DNA of 64,000 nt from Bacillota bacterium (GCA_016281935.1 JAEEJN010000089.1:62001-126000), one strand, 5' to 3'. Shown: positions 27,112 to 36,633, counted from the first letter of the stretch. Notes: generated by a model not told the origin, from the letters alone. Numbers and translations: made by a program.

Positions 27112-27785
27112 GGACACCGAGGATACTGTATGAGGACAACCATATCCTGGTTGTCGTAAAGCCGAAGGGCATGCCCGTGCAGGCGGATGCCTCCGGGGAT
27201 GCGGATCTTGCGACGGTCCTCAAAGAGTACATCAAAGTCAAATACCGGAAGCCGGGCGCGGTCTGGCTGGGAATCGTTCACAGGCTTGACCGGCCGGTCG
27301 GAGGCGTTATGGTTTTTGCCCGGACCTCCAAAGCTGCCGCCCGCCTTTCGGACGAGATACGGCGGGGAGAGATGAACAAACGTTATCTCTGCGTCGCTAA
27401 GGGTGAGTTTTCTCCCGGCAGTTGGGAAGACTGGCTGCTGAAAGACAGTGCCACCAACACGTCCCGTACCGTACCGGAAGGCACGGAAGGGGCAAAAAAT
27501 GCCAGCCTTATTCAACGTACTATAGCGTATGAACAAGGACTGAGCCTGACGGAGGTTGAGCTTCTGACGGGACGAAGCCATCAGATCCGCGTACAGTTCT
27601 CCTCAAGAGGACATGCTCTGTGGGGAGATGCCAGATATAACCCGGAATCAAAACCAGGGCAGGATATCGCGCTTTTTGCTGCTGAACTGTCTTTTACGCA
27701 CCCTACGACAAAGGAAAGGCTGACCTTCACCGCGAGCCCTGAAGGAGTTCCCTGGAATCTTTTTGAAATCGAAAGGATAGACTGA
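27108..27785 (+). CDS. RluA/RluD-family pseudouridine synthase
   Basis: A 225-residue enzyme that isomerises uridine in rRNA or tRNA. The catalytic motif is HRLDRPVGGVMVFA (Asp in HRLD), where family members usually have HRLDxxTSG. GRSHQIRVQF and ALWGDARY follow as expected. No S4 domain is present. I choose GTG at 27108, which makes a GTGA overlap with the upstream stop and has GGAAGG about 9 nt before it. The target base is unknown. It is coupled to the methyltransferase and to rhaM. Confidence 0.9.
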   Translation: MRTPRILYEDNHILVVVKPKGMPVQADASGDADLATVLKEYIKVKYRKPGAVWLGIVHRLDRPVGGVMVFARTSKAAARLSDEIRRGEMNKRYLCVAKGEFSPGSWEDWLLKDSATNTSRTVPEGTEGAKNASLIQRTIAYEQGLSLTEVELLTGRSHQIRVQFSSRGHALWGDARYNPESKPGQDIALFAAELSFTHPTTKERLTFTASPEGVPWNLFEIERID

Positions 27786-28102
27786 TGGAAAGGTACGCTT
27801 GGAAAGCCCGCGTTCTGCCGGGAAAACTGGAAGAATACCGTCGCCGTCATGATGAAATCTGGCCGGAACTCGTAGCTGTTCTCAAAGAAGCCGGGATATG
27901 CAACTATACGATCTGGCAGACTGGGGACGAATTGTTCGGCTACTATGAATGCGAGAAAGGTTCCGATTATGCTGCACGCGTGCAGGCGGAAAGCCCTGTC
28001 GTCGATCGGTGGAATCTGTACATGAAGGACGTCATGGAGATGGAGATGGATCCGGTCACTGGTGCGCAGCCCAAAATGGTACAGGTGTTCCGTCTGGAAT
28101 AG
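27785..28102 (+). CDS. rhaM: L-rhamnose mutarotase
   Basis: Interconverts alpha and beta anomers of L-rhamnose. The 105-residue alpha/beta-barrel protein matches the RhaM family throughout: RRHDEIWPEL (proton-donor His), ICNYTIW, DELFGYYE, the conserved W in VDRWNLYM, and MVQVFRLE at the end. The ATG overlaps the pseudouridine synthase stop (TGATG). No other rhamnose gene is in the window, so its coupling to tRNA-charging and RNA-modification genes is odd. Confidence 0.9.
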   Translation: MERYAWKARVLPGKLEEYRRRHDEIWPELVAVLKEAGICNYTIWQTGDELFGYYECEKGSDYAARVQAESPVVDRWNLYMKDVMEMEMDPVTGAQPKMVQVFRLE

Positions 28103-28129
28103 AGACCATATGGTCAGGCCGACAAAAAG

Positions 28130-28170
28130 AAACAGAGCAGAGGGGATAAAACTCCTCTGCTCTGTTTTTT
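28130..28170. terminator. Bidirectional terminator between rhaM and lpdA
   Basis: AACAGAGCAGAGG pairs with CCTCTGCTCTGTT, flanked by TTTTTT on the plus strand and T-rich sequence on the minus strand. Confidence 0.88.
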
Positions 28171-28200
28171 GCGGGATCCTGTCACAGGCTTTCGTGAAGA

Positions 28201-29562
28201 TCAGTCTCTGCAGACTTCTGCCGCCATTTCTGATACGGTAGGATGGGGATGGATGACAGATGCGACCTGTCTGGCTGTGAGACCGAGAGACACGGCCAGA
28301 GCGAATTCTCCGACCAGATCTGTCGCTCTCGGACAGAAAAGCTGTGCGCCGAGGATCCTGTCTGTTTCCTTATCAAAGACTGCTTTGATGAATCCGGATT
28401 CACCGCTTTCGATCACACATTTTCCGTTGGATCCGGTCAGGACTTTTTTGACCCGGCAGGGGATGCCCTGTGCTTTGGCTTCAGCTTCTGTCAGCCCGAC
28501 GGAAGCGATCTCAGGCTGAGTATAGACACAAGCGGGCACGGTATTCATATCTACAGGCAGAGGAAGACCAAGAATCGCCGCAACAGCGTTGCGCGCCTGT
28601 GCTTCTGCTGTGTGTGCCAGCTGCATTGTCCTTGCTCTGGCATCGCCGATCACATATACGTGCGGAATGGAACTGAGTCCGGACTCATCCGTCAGGATGG
28701 CACCGCGCTCCATTTGAGGGATCATATCTGTAAAGAGCCCGTCCGATGCGGCCTTGCGTCCGGTGGCGACGAGAACTCCTTCGGCTTCTGCTGAGCACTC
28801 TTTACCGGCTTTATCCGTATAGCGCACAATCATATGCCCGGGTGTTCCTTCGACAGACGTGACCCTGCAGGAGAGATTGACAGACGCCCCCTGCTTTTTC
28901 AGAAGCAAGGCCAGACGCTGTCCGAATTCTCTGTCCATGGGAGGGAGAAGATGCTCCATGGCTTCAAGGACCGTAATCTGGCTTCCGAGATTCAGATAGA
29001 TGGATGCGCACTCACAACCAATAACACCGCCCCCGATGATGATGAGAGAAGAGTAGTACCTGCCGCTGCCTTCGAGGATCTCATTGCTGGTGCAGACACC
29101 GGGAAGATTCAATCCGGGAATCGGCGGAAGGGACGGGACGGAACCTGCCGCGATAATGACATCTTTGGCTTCGTAGATCTCGCCGTCTGCTTCGATCCTG
29201 ACATTTTCACTGCCGCATGAGAGAATTTTAGCACTGGAACGGATGACTGTGACCTTGTCGGATTTCATCAGCTTTTCAATGCCCTGGCGAAGGAATGTGA
29301 CAACGGAATCTTTCTTTTCGTGCATGACTCGGAAATCATACTCGGATGCTTCCAGACGCAGTCCCCATTCCTGAGCATGAAGAGCGGTCCTGTACAGTTC
29401 ACTTCCGTGCAGCAGTGCTTTTGTAGGGATGCATCCTCTGTTCAGACAGGTACCGCCCAAAAGATCTTTTTCAAAAAGGATTACGGACAGGCCGGCTTTG
29501 GCAGCTTCATCTGCTGCCGTATATCCTCCGGGACCTCCGCCGATGACAGCAAGATCATACAT
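28201..29562 (-). CDS. lpdA: Dihydrolipoyl dehydrogenase (glycine cleavage L protein)
   Basis: A flavoprotein that reoxidises dihydrolipoyl-GcvH with NAD+. The 453-residue protein has the FAD Rossmann motif VIGGGPGGYTAA, the redox disulfide GGTCLNRGCIPTKAL, the NAD-binding IIGGGVIGCE, and the C-terminal catalytic HPHPTVSE. The ATG at 29562 has GGAGG 8 nt upstream and overlaps the end of lplA by 8 nt. It is the last gene of the gcv operon, which places it with glycine cleavage rather than with a 2-oxoacid dehydrogenase. Confidence 0.95.
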   Translation of the reverse strand: MYDLAVIGGGPGGYTAADEAAKAGLSVILFEKDLLGGTCLNRGCIPTKALLHGSELYRTALHAQEWGLRLEASEYDFRVMHEKKDSVVTFLRQGIEKLMKSDKVTVIRSSAKILSCGSENVRIEADGEIYEAKDVIIAAGSVPSLPPIPGLNLPGVCTSNEILEGSGRYYSSLIIIGGGVIGCECASIYLNLGSQITVLEAMEHLLPPMDREFGQRLALLLKKQGASVNLSCRVTSVEGTPGHMIVRYTDKAGKECSAEAEGVLVATGRKAASDGLFTDMIPQMERGAILTDESGLSSIPHVYVIGDARARTMQLAHTAEAQARNAVAAILGLPLPVDMNTVPACVYTQPEIASVGLTEAEAKAQGIPCRVKKVLTGSNGKCVIESGESGFIKAVFDKETDRILGAQLFCPRATDLVGEFALAVSLGLTARQVASVIHPHPTVSEMAAEVCRD

Positions 29563-30565
29563 GATGGTTACCTCCAATGTTTTGGATCAGATGGATCAGC
29601 ACGCGCCCCGCGGGCGAATCTGCATCTTTTCCCAGTTTCTGCACAGCTGCTTCGGTATTTACAGGACAGTCTGTCAGTTTATGAGAGATCGTGAAATCAA
29701 AATCCGTTTCCAGTGTATCCGATGAAAACAGTGTTTTTCGGAAAACAGGAGTTCCGCCGCATGAGCTGACCGTTTCATAATCCAGGCGGAAGAGACCTTC
29801 CGGGAACATGGATTCCGTATGATGCGGCAACGGACCGGAATCGCGCCAGATCCATGAAGGGGATGCGAAAACCGCTCTTTCATGGGAGATCGTTTCCGAG
29901 TCGATGATTGATTCCGGAAGCTGATTGCACGGCAGGCCGTATACACGCGAGAAAGCCAGCTCTAAAGCTTCTGCCATACGCATGACCGTAAGGTCAGGGC
30001 AGATCTCCTGAAGATTCATGACCCGAGACCGTACGGAAGGCACTCCGCTTTTCTGCATTTTAAAAGGGGAGACGTGCAGATAATCAGACAGACGTGACTG
30101 ATCGACGGAGATCATGACCGTCCCGTGATGGAAAGCAGCGCCTCCGGAACGGTAATAAGCATGTCCGGAGAACTTTCTTCCCTCACAGATGAGATCGTTC
30201 CGTCCCGTCCTTTCCGCATGTATCCCGAAACTGCGCACGGCCTCCAGTATGACTTCCGTTTCTTTCTGCCGATCGGAATCATCCGTCGAGGAAAGAAATG
30301 TGAAATTCAAATTGCCCAGATCATGGAAGACAGCGCCGCCGCCGGACAGTCTGCGGGCCAGGTGGGCTCCGTCTTTTTCAAGACGCGAAGGATCGCATTC
30401 GGCCCAGGCATTCTGGTTTCTTCCGATTACGACTGTTTTTTCATTCTGCCAGAGATACAGGATACACTGGCCCTTTTGAACTGTCTGCAGAAGACCTTTC
30501 TCCAGGGCCAGGTTCCGGTATGGATCCGTACTCTCCGTACGGATCAAGTAAAGAGTACGGATCAT
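29555..30565 (-). CDS. lplA: Lipoate-protein ligase A
   Basis: Attaches lipoate to the lysine of GcvH. The 336-residue protein shows the LplA core: NPQ-type NLALE start, WQNEKTVVIGRNQN, RRLSGGGAVFHDLGNLNF, and GRKFSGHAYYRSGG with the catalytic lysine (in place of FSGxAxy). A C-terminal accessory domain follows. The start at 30565 lacks a strong ribosome site and lies 9 nt after gcvPB, so coupling is likely. A TTG one codon upstream is possible. The gene lies between gcvPB and lpdA, so lipoylation is co-regulated with its substrate. Confidence 0.9.
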   Translation of the reverse strand: MIRTLYLIRTESTDPYRNLALEKGLLQTVQKGQCILYLWQNEKTVVIGRNQNAWAECDPSRLEKDGAHLARRLSGGGAVFHDLGNLNFTFLSSTDDSDRQKETEVILEAVRSFGIHAERTGRNDLICEGRKFSGHAYYRSGGAAFHHGTVMISVDQSRLSDYLHVSPFKMQKSGVPSVRSRVMNLQEICPDLTVMRMAEALELAFSRVYGLPCNQLPESIIDSETISHERAVFASPSWIWRDSGPLPHHTESMFPEGLFRLDYETVSSCGGTPVFRKTLFSSDTLETDFDFTISHKLTDCPVNTEAAVQKLGKDADSPAGRVLIHLIQNIGGNHHV

Positions 30566-30574
30566 CAATGAGGA

Positions 30575-32017
30575 TCAATTTTCGTCAAAGAGGTACTTGA
30601 GGATCGGTTTGCGGGCAGCCAGGACGTCGTCAGGCCGCGTGATCGTCTTCGTCAGAGGCGCAGCATGCAGCATTTCTGGCTGTTCATGTGCTTCTTTCCA
30701 GATTTGGATCAGCGCGTCACAGGCAGCATCCAGCGTTTCCTGAGATTCAGTTTCTGTCGGTTCGATCATGAGCGCCTCATGTACGATAAGAGGGAAATAC
30801 ATTGTCGGCGGATGAATACCGAAGTCCAGAAGCCTTTTGGCTACATCCATGGCATTGACGCCTGTTTCCGCTTTCAGGGGCCCTATGTCCATGACGAATT
30901 CGTGCATGCAGGGCTGCGGATAAGGCATGGTATAGTACTCACTCAGCCGTTTCATCATGTAATTGGCGTTCAGCACAGCACCTTCCGATGCCTCGGGAAT
31001 GCCCTTGCGGCCAAGTGTCAGGATGTAGGTCAGTGCTCGTACGACCACAAGGAAATTGCCGTAGAAACTGCGCACTCTTCCCATCGTCTGTTCCGGATCG
31101 AAAAGGCTGTACTTTCCGTTCTCTTCTCTGACACGAGAAGAGGGAAGGAAGGGAGCAAGGAAAGCTTTGCAGCCTACAGGACCCGAACCGGGGCCTCCGC
31201 CGCCGTGAGGCGTGGAGAATGTCTTGTGCAGATTGACATGCACGCAGTCAAAGCCCATGTCTCCGGGACGGGCCTGCCCCATGACGGCATTCAGGTTTGC
31301 ACCGTCATAGTAGCAAAGGCCGCCGGCTTCATGAACTGTCTTTGTGATCTCGAGGATGTTTGGATCAAACAACCCCAGCGTGTTGGGATTTGTGAGCATG
31401 AGACCGGCAGTATCAGGACCCACGGCGTTTTTCAGAGCCTGAAGGTCTACACCGCCTTCCGGGTTGGAAGGAATGGATACGACCGAGAAACCTGCCATGA
31501 CGGCAGATGCAGGATTCGTGCCGTGAGCCGAGTCGGGAACGATGATCTTGGTGCGCTGGGCAAGTTCTCCGCGCGTTTCATGATACTTGCGGATCAGAAG
31601 CAGTCCTGTATATTCACCATGAGCACCTGCAGCGGGCTGCATCGTCATGGCATCCATTCCCGTGATCTCAGCAATCAGCTTCTCCGTATCATACAGGACG
31701 CGGAGAGCACCCTGAACGGTCTCTGCCGGCTGAAGAGGATGGATCTGAACAAAACCGGGAAGGGAAGATGCCGCTTCATTCACGCGGGGATTGTATTTCA
31801 TCGTGCAGGATCCAAGGGGATAGAAGCCGCAGTTCACACCGTAGGTTTCCTTGGAAAGGGCCGTATAGTGACGGTCAAGATCAACTTCTGCCATTTCGGG
31901 CAGCCGCGGTGCGCTGCTGCGCAGACAGGCCGGATCCAGAGCATATTCCGGTACGTCACAGACGGGGATGAGGCATTCACCGCGTCCAGGACGGCTTTCT
32001 TCAAACAGAAGCTTCAT
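30575..32017 (-). CDS. gcvPB: Glycine dehydrogenase (decarboxylating) subunit 2
   Basis: The PLP-binding half of the split P protein, which decarboxylates glycine and passes the methylamine to lipoyl-GcvH. The 480-residue product has the PLP lysine in NLHKTFSTPHGGG (Lys265). It works with GcvPA, encoded upstream, with which its start overlaps (ATGA). The split form is the norm for Bacillota. Confidence 0.96.
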   Translation of the reverse strand: MKLLFEESRPGRGECLIPVCDVPEYALDPACLRSSAPRLPEMAEVDLDRHYTALSKETYGVNCGFYPLGSCTMKYNPRVNEAASSLPGFVQIHPLQPAETVQGALRVLYDTEKLIAEITGMDAMTMQPAAGAHGEYTGLLLIRKYHETRGELAQRTKIIVPDSAHGTNPASAVMAGFSVVSIPSNPEGGVDLQALKNAVGPDTAGLMLTNPNTLGLFDPNILEITKTVHEAGGLCYYDGANLNAVMGQARPGDMGFDCVHVNLHKTFSTPHGGGGPGSGPVGCKAFLAPFLPSSRVREENGKYSLFDPEQTMGRVRSFYGNFLVVVRALTYILTLGRKGIPEASEGAVLNANYMMKRLSEYYTMPYPQPCMHEFVMDIGPLKAETGVNAMDVAKRLLDFGIHPPTMYFPLIVHEALMIEPTETESQETLDAACDALIQIWKEAHEQPEMLHAAPLTKTITRPDDVLAARKPILKYLFDEN

Positions 32018-33330
32018 CGCACTGCCTCCTTAACCAGGTCGACCAGACGGTCGATTTCCTTTTTGCCATTCAATTCCGTGGCGCACCACAGGATACCGCC
32101 TTCGATCGGGAGACCTCCCAAAATGCCCTGTTCCGCTAGCTTTTCGTTCAGGATGATTGGGTCGATGGGACAGGTCATCAGAAATTCGTGGAAGAATTCA
32201 CTGTCTTCCACAAGAGCAAATCCCTCAATCTCTGAAAGCCGGGCCGCGAGGTAATGGGCATGGGAGACGGAATTCAATGCGACTCGACGGAGCCCTTCCG
32301 GTCCTACGGCAGCCAGATAGACGGAAGCGGTCATGGCACAGAGAGCTTCATTGGAGCAGATGTTGGATGAGGCTTTTTCTCTGCGGATGTGCTGTTCACG
32401 GGCCTGAAGCGTAAGAACGTAAGCTCTGCGTCCCTGGGTATCCTCGGTTTGTCCGACGATGCGTCCGGGAAGTTTGCGCATGAGTTCTTTCGTCGTGGCC
32501 ATGAATCCCAGATACGGTCCTCCAAAGGAAAGGGGAAGTCCGAGAGGCTGGCCTTCACCGCATGCGATATCGGCTCCGTATTCTCCGGGAGTCTTCAGAA
32601 GACCGAGAGAAATGGGATTGACGTTCATGACGGCTTTGGCTCCGGCCTCGTGCGTGATGCCGATCAGCGTTTCTGCGTCTTCCAGGATCCCAAAATAGTT
32701 AGGCTGCTGGAAGCAGACGCTCGCACATTCCGAATCCAACAGTTTCCGGAGAGCTTCCGGATCTGTTGCATGGTTTTTCATAGGTATGACGGTGAGAGGC
32801 ACGTTGCGGGACTCGCAGTATGTCTGTACCACGGTCAGTACGTCGGGATTGACTGCTTCGGAAATGAGGACCTTTTTCTTCCTGCGTCCGTCGACGTTCA
32901 TGAGAACGGATTCGGCAGCAGCAACGGCACCGTCATAGACGGAAGCGTTGGAGACTTCCATCCCGGTCAGTTCGCAGATCTGTGTCTGGTATTCGAAAAT
33001 CGACTGAAGAACTCCTTGGCTGATCTCCGCCTGATAAGGAGTGTAGGCGGTCACGAACTCTTCTTTGGTCGTAACTGTCGTTACGATGGAAGGAATGTAA
33101 TGACGATAGGCACCGGCTCCGCGGAACACAGAAGCGAATACTCTGTTCTCACCTGCAAGTGAAGCCATTCTGGCACTGACTTCCATTTCAGTCAGCCCGT
33201 CAGGCAGATTGAGATCGTGAATGCGCGCTTCAGGAGGAATGCAGGAAAAGAGTTCATCCGGAGATCCCATTCCTACAGTCTTCAGCATTCGGGCGCGTTC
33301 TTCTTCAGTGGAAGGAATATAGCTTCCCAT
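32014..33330 (-). CDS. gcvPA: Glycine dehydrogenase (decarboxylating) subunit 1
   Basis: Partner subunit of GcvPB. The 438-residue protein starts with YIPSTEEERARML and contains QAEISQGVLQSIFEYQT and NVYDGAVAAAE-type segments characteristic of the family. It forms the heterotetramer fold with GcvPB but lacks the PLP lysine. Its stop overlaps the gcvPB start, and it lies 5 nt after gcvH. Confidence 0.96.
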   Translation of the reverse strand: MGSYIPSTEEERARMLKTVGMGSPDELFSCIPPEARIHDLNLPDGLTEMEVSARMASLAGENRVFASVFRGAGAYRHYIPSIVTTVTTKEEFVTAYTPYQAEISQGVLQSIFEYQTQICELTGMEVSNASVYDGAVAAAESVLMNVDGRRKKKVLISEAVNPDVLTVVQTYCESRNVPLTVIPMKNHATDPEALRKLLDSECASVCFQQPNYFGILEDAETLIGITHEAGAKAVMNVNPISLGLLKTPGEYGADIACGEGQPLGLPLSFGGPYLGFMATTKELMRKLPGRIVGQTEDTQGRRAYVLTLQAREQHIRREKASSNICSNEALCAMTASVYLAAVGPEGLRRVALNSVSHAHYLAARLSEIEGFALVEDSEFFHEFLMTCPIDPIILNEKLAEQGILGGLPIEGGILWCATELNGKKEIDRLVDLVKEAVR

Positions 33331-33335
33331 CCGCT

Positions 33336-33719
33336 TTACTCCTTTTCAGATTCACAGTGCTGGGCATAGGCGGCAGCATCCATCAGTTCGACGCGCTCTG
33401 AGATGTCAGAGACACGGATCAGCCAGGCATCGTACGGAGCTTCGTTGACCAGAGCAGGGTTATCGAGAAGTTCCTCGTTCACGGATTCAACTGTTCCGCT
33501 GACAGGAGAGAAGACCTCGGCGACAGCTTTCACGGATTCGACGTCCGCGAAAGATTCACCTGCAGTTACAGCATCACCGACGGCGGGGAGATTGATGAAG
33601 ACGATATCGCCCATGGCATCCTGCGCAAAGTCGCTCAGGCCGATCGTAGCGATCCCGCTCTCTTCACTGATCCATTCATGGCTGTTGGTGTATTTGACGT
33701 TTTCAGGGATGTTGCTCAT
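33336..33719 (-). CDS. gcvH: Glycine cleavage system H protein
   Basis: The lipoyl carrier that moves the aminomethyl group between P, T and L proteins. The 127-residue protein has the lipoylation site ESVKAVAEV (Lys64), preceded by the normal YTNSHEW start and followed by SPVSGTVESVNEEL. Length matches the family. Confidence 0.97.
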   Translation of the reverse strand: MSNIPENVKYTNSHEWISEESGIATIGLSDFAQDAMGDIVFINLPAVGDAVTAGESFADVESVKAVAEVFSPVSGTVESVNEELLDNPALVNEAPYDAWLIRVSDISERVELMDAAAYAQHCESEKE

Positions 33720-33742
33720 GAGATGTTTCCTCCGTATCTGTG

Positions 33743-34834
33743 TTATTTCGTTTCGGTCTTATAGAAAACGTAAGGGACGACCTGGCAGGTGACCCGCCGT
33801 CCGCGTACGTCTGCTTCCACTTCCGTGCCGATTGCACTGTACGCTCGATCAACTAAGGCCATGGCGACAGGTTTGCCGATATAGGGGCAGTGTGTGCCTG
33901 AAGTGCTGTGCCCGATCAGAGTATCTCCGACATAGAGGTCCTGATGTTCACGTACGATGCCTCTGCCTGTGATCTCAAGGCCGACACGCACCCGCGTCGG
34001 TTCGCCTTTGGCAATCAGTGCTTCACGGCCGATGAATTCCGCTTTGTCCAGTTTAACGCCAAAACCAAGTCCTGCTTCAAGGGGAGAGATCTCTTCGTCC
34101 ATCTCATGACCGTAAAGCGGCATGCCCGCTTCCAGACGAAGCGTATCGCGAGCACCCAATCCGCAGGGAATCAGTCCAAAGGGCTCTCCGGTACGGCGAA
34201 GGAGACGCCAGAGTTTTTCAGCATTCTCGTTGGCAGTGTAGATCTCATAACCGAGTTCACCTGTATAGCCGGTACGGGAGATCATGCATTCCATATCTTC
34301 AATCATGATACCGCGTTTGGCTGTGTAATAGCCTTTAGGAATCTGGTTTTCCGGTACGAGGCGGGAGAGGATGTCTCTGGAACGGGGGCCCTGGAGAGCA
34401 ATCTCCGCAGTGACGGGGGAGAGGTCTTCGGCTTCTGTGCCCGGCAGAAGATTTGCGCAGATATGGGCATAATCCTTATCCTTGTTGGAGGCGTTCACGA
34501 CGGCGAGATAATCTTCATCACCGAACTTGTAGATGATCAGATCATCCACACAGCCGCCCTTTTCGTTGCACATGACCGTATAGCGGACCTTTCCGATCTT
34601 CATGTTTGTGAAATCGTTGGTCATGATGTGATTCAGTGTCTGAAGGGCTGTGGGGCCGGTGAACCGGATCTCGCCCATGTGAGAGACATCGAACATCCCG
34701 CAGGCTTCCCGCACTGCCATGTGTTCGCGAATGACGCCGGTACCGTACTGAACGGGGAGAAGGTATCCGGCAAAAGGCACGATTTTTCCGCCCTCTTCTT
34801 CATGGATGGCGTACAGCGGTGTTTTTTTCTCCAT
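33743..34834 (-). CDS. gcvT: Aminomethyltransferase (glycine cleavage T protein)
   Basis: Transfers the methylene group from GcvH to tetrahydrofolate, releasing ammonia. The 363-residue protein has FDVSHMGEI, TNDFTNMKIGKVRYT, and the folate-site RTGYTGELGYEIY. The ATG at 34834 is preceded by AAAGGAG; the longer frame to 34870 runs into the riboswitch terminator. It is the first gene of the operon, directly below the glycine riboswitch. Confidence 0.96.
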   Translation of the reverse strand: MEKKTPLYAIHEEEGGKIVPFAGYLLPVQYGTGVIREHMAVREACGMFDVSHMGEIRFTGPTALQTLNHIMTNDFTNMKIGKVRYTVMCNEKGGCVDDLIIYKFGDEDYLAVVNASNKDKDYAHICANLLPGTEAEDLSPVTAEIALQGPRSRDILSRLVPENQIPKGYYTAKRGIMIEDMECMISRTGYTGELGYEIYTANENAEKLWRLLRRTGEPFGLIPCGLGARDTLRLEAGMPLYGHEMDEEISPLEAGLGFGVKLDKAEFIGREALIAKGEPTRVRVGLEITGRGIVREHQDLYVGDTLIGHSTSGTHCPYIGKPVAMALVDRAYSAIGTEVEADVRGRRVTCQVVPYVFYKTETK

Positions 34835-34851
34835 TTTGTCTCCTTTCAAAC

Positions 34852-35080
34852 GAAAAAGGGCGCAAAGCATCCCATGCTTTTTGCCCCTGTGTGGAACCTG
34901 AAAGATTCTCCGCCGATCATGTACCGGAATCGGGATCCCGGCGGATTGCTTCTTCGGTGCGCCTGAGCGCTCTCCCGAGTTTCGTCCGGAGCCGGTCCTT
35001 TTGCCTGAGAGTGATTGCGGCCCCTTCGGCGCCGGTGTGTCCGGTCTCTCCCAACTCCATCATCCGAATATGCACTTTTC
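34852..35080 (-). promoter_or_regulatory. Tandem glycine riboswitch with terminator
   Basis: Read on the minus strand, aptamer I (about 35058-34992) has GGGAGAGACCGG, GGCGCCGAAGGGGC and CTCTCAGGCAAAAGGACCGG. Aptamer II (about 34983-34893) has CTCGGGAGAGCGC, GCACCGAAGAAGCAA and ATCTTTCAGGTTCC. A terminator hairpin (GGGGCAAAAAGCA/TGCTTTGCGCCC then TTTTT) follows at 34888-34852. Glycine binding is expected to prevent termination and turn on the gcv operon, as for other tandem glycine riboswitches. Confidence 0.95.
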
Positions 35081-35088
35081 ACCTTCCT

Positions 35089-35117
35089 AGGATACAATGA
35101 TAAGCCGGATTTGTCAA
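35089..35117 (-). promoter_or_regulatory. Promoter of the glycine cleavage operon
   Basis: TTGACA, 17-nt spacer, TATCCT on the minus strand. Confidence 0.75.
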
Positions 35118-35141
35118 TGACGAAAGGCTGTTCCGACAACC

Positions 35142-35170
35142 TTGTTCTTGGTTCTTCCGGATGCTATAAT
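35142..35170 (+). promoter_or_regulatory. Promoter of tldD-tldE
   Basis: TTGTTC, 17-nt spacer, TATAAT, divergent from the gcv promoter. Confidence 0.7.
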
Positions 35171-35237
35171 AGACACAAGTTTTTTCGGAATCTCCGAAAA
35201 AAAGCCTGTTTAGCAAACAAAAAGGAAGGATGTAAGC

Positions 35238-36623
35238 ATGCTGCCACAGGAACATGTAGCCAGAGCTTTGCAAAAGGCTCTTTCGACCGGCGGCGATTTC
35301 GCTGAACTGTATGCGGAAGACGCACGCACCAACTCGCTGACCATGATCGGAGGCGCGCTTGAGGACGCAGTCGCAGGGAGAGATCATGGAGCGGGGATCC
35401 GTGTCTTCAAAGGCAAGGATACCGTATATGTCTATACAAATGATACTTCATTGGAAGGTCTGCTTTCTGCAGCGGAACAGGCAGCACAGGCTGTTGCGAG
35501 CGACAGGGTCAGGGTGCCGGATCTTGTGCTGGCGCACCGTGTTCTGACAGAAAACCATCCTGTAAGGGAATGGCCTTATAACGTGGCTACACCTGAAAAA
35601 CTGGACTTTCTCCGCGCAGGTCATGCTGCCATGAAAGCATATTCTCCTGAGATTACACAGACACAGGTCCTCTATTCGGATGTGACGCAGCACGTTCTGA
35701 TCGCCAATTCTCAGGGACTGTGGGTAGAAGATGACCGTACGCGCATCCGCCTGCATCAGTATGCTGTGGCATCTTCGAACGGTCAGACCCAGACAGGGCA
35801 TGTGGGTCCAGGCTTCAATGCCGGATTCGAATCCATACGCGGACTGGACGTGGAAGCCGATGGCAGAAATGCAGCCCGCCAGGCAGTAACAATGCTTCAT
35901 GCCGATTATTGTCCGGCAGGCCGCATGCCCGTAGCGATCGAAAACGGATTCGGCGGGGTGATTTTCCATGAAGCTTGCGGACATGCACTGGAAGCGACGT
36001 CTGTCGGCAAAGGCAATTCCGTATTCTGTGGGAAACTCGGACAGCAGATTGCCGATCTTCGTGTGACTGCTGTTGATGACGGTACGATGCCCAACGCCTG
36101 GGGGTCCAGAAATATCGATGACGAAGGACAGCCGACAAGAAGAAACGTACTGATCGAAAAAGGTATCCTGAAAAGCTATCTCGTCGACAGGCTTGGGGCA
36201 ATGCGACTGAAGCTTGAAGCAAACGGATGTGCCAGAAGGCAGAATTATGCTTTTGCGCCTACATCGAGAATGAGCAATACCTTCATTGCTCCCGGTGAGG
36301 ATGATGACAATGAGATCATTTCAACGATGGGCGATGGACTGTACTGCGCTTCCATGGGCGGCGGTTCCGTGAATCCTCTGACCGGCGATTTCAACTTTGC
36401 GGTGAATGAAGCCTATCTTGTGCGGGATGGAAAGATCACAGTTCCCGTGCGCGGGGCAACTCTGATCGGCAAGGGATCGGAAATACTCTGGAAAATCGAC
36501 AGAGTCGGAAAACACATGCTGACCGGTCAGGGCATGTGCGGTTCTCTTTCCGGAAGCATTCCCGCCGATGTGGGCCAGCCCCTGATCCGCGTGAGCGAGA
36601 TCACTGTAGGCGGACGGAAATAG
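35238..36623 (+). CDS. tldD: Metalloprotease TldD
   Basis: Catalytic subunit of the TldD/TldE zinc peptidase, which trims small peptides and is involved in maturation of some modified peptides. The 461-residue protein has the zinc motif FHEACGHALEA (HExxxH) and the C-terminal GRGATLIGKG-type element. The start follows AAGGAAGG. tldE lies 8 nt downstream, so the usual heterodimer is encoded. No precursor peptide gene was seen beside it. Confidence 0.94.
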   Translation: MLPQEHVARALQKALSTGGDFAELYAEDARTNSLTMIGGALEDAVAGRDHGAGIRVFKGKDTVYVYTNDTSLEGLLSAAEQAAQAVASDRVRVPDLVLAHRVLTENHPVREWPYNVATPEKLDFLRAGHAAMKAYSPEITQTQVLYSDVTQHVLIANSQGLWVEDDRTRIRLHQYAVASSNGQTQTGHVGPGFNAGFESIRGLDVEADGRNAARQAVTMLHADYCPAGRMPVAIENGFGGVIFHEACGHALEATSVGKGNSVFCGKLGQQIADLRVTAVDDGTMPNAWGSRNIDDEGQPTRRNVLIEKGILKSYLVDRLGAMRLKLEANGCARRQNYAFAPTSRMSNTFIAPGEDDDNEIISTMGDGLYCASMGGGSVNPLTGDFNFAVNEAYLVRDGKITVPVRGATLIGKGSEILWKIDRVGKHMLTGQGMCGSLSGSIPADVGQPLIRVSEITVGGRK

Positions 36624-36633
36624 GAGGCAGATG

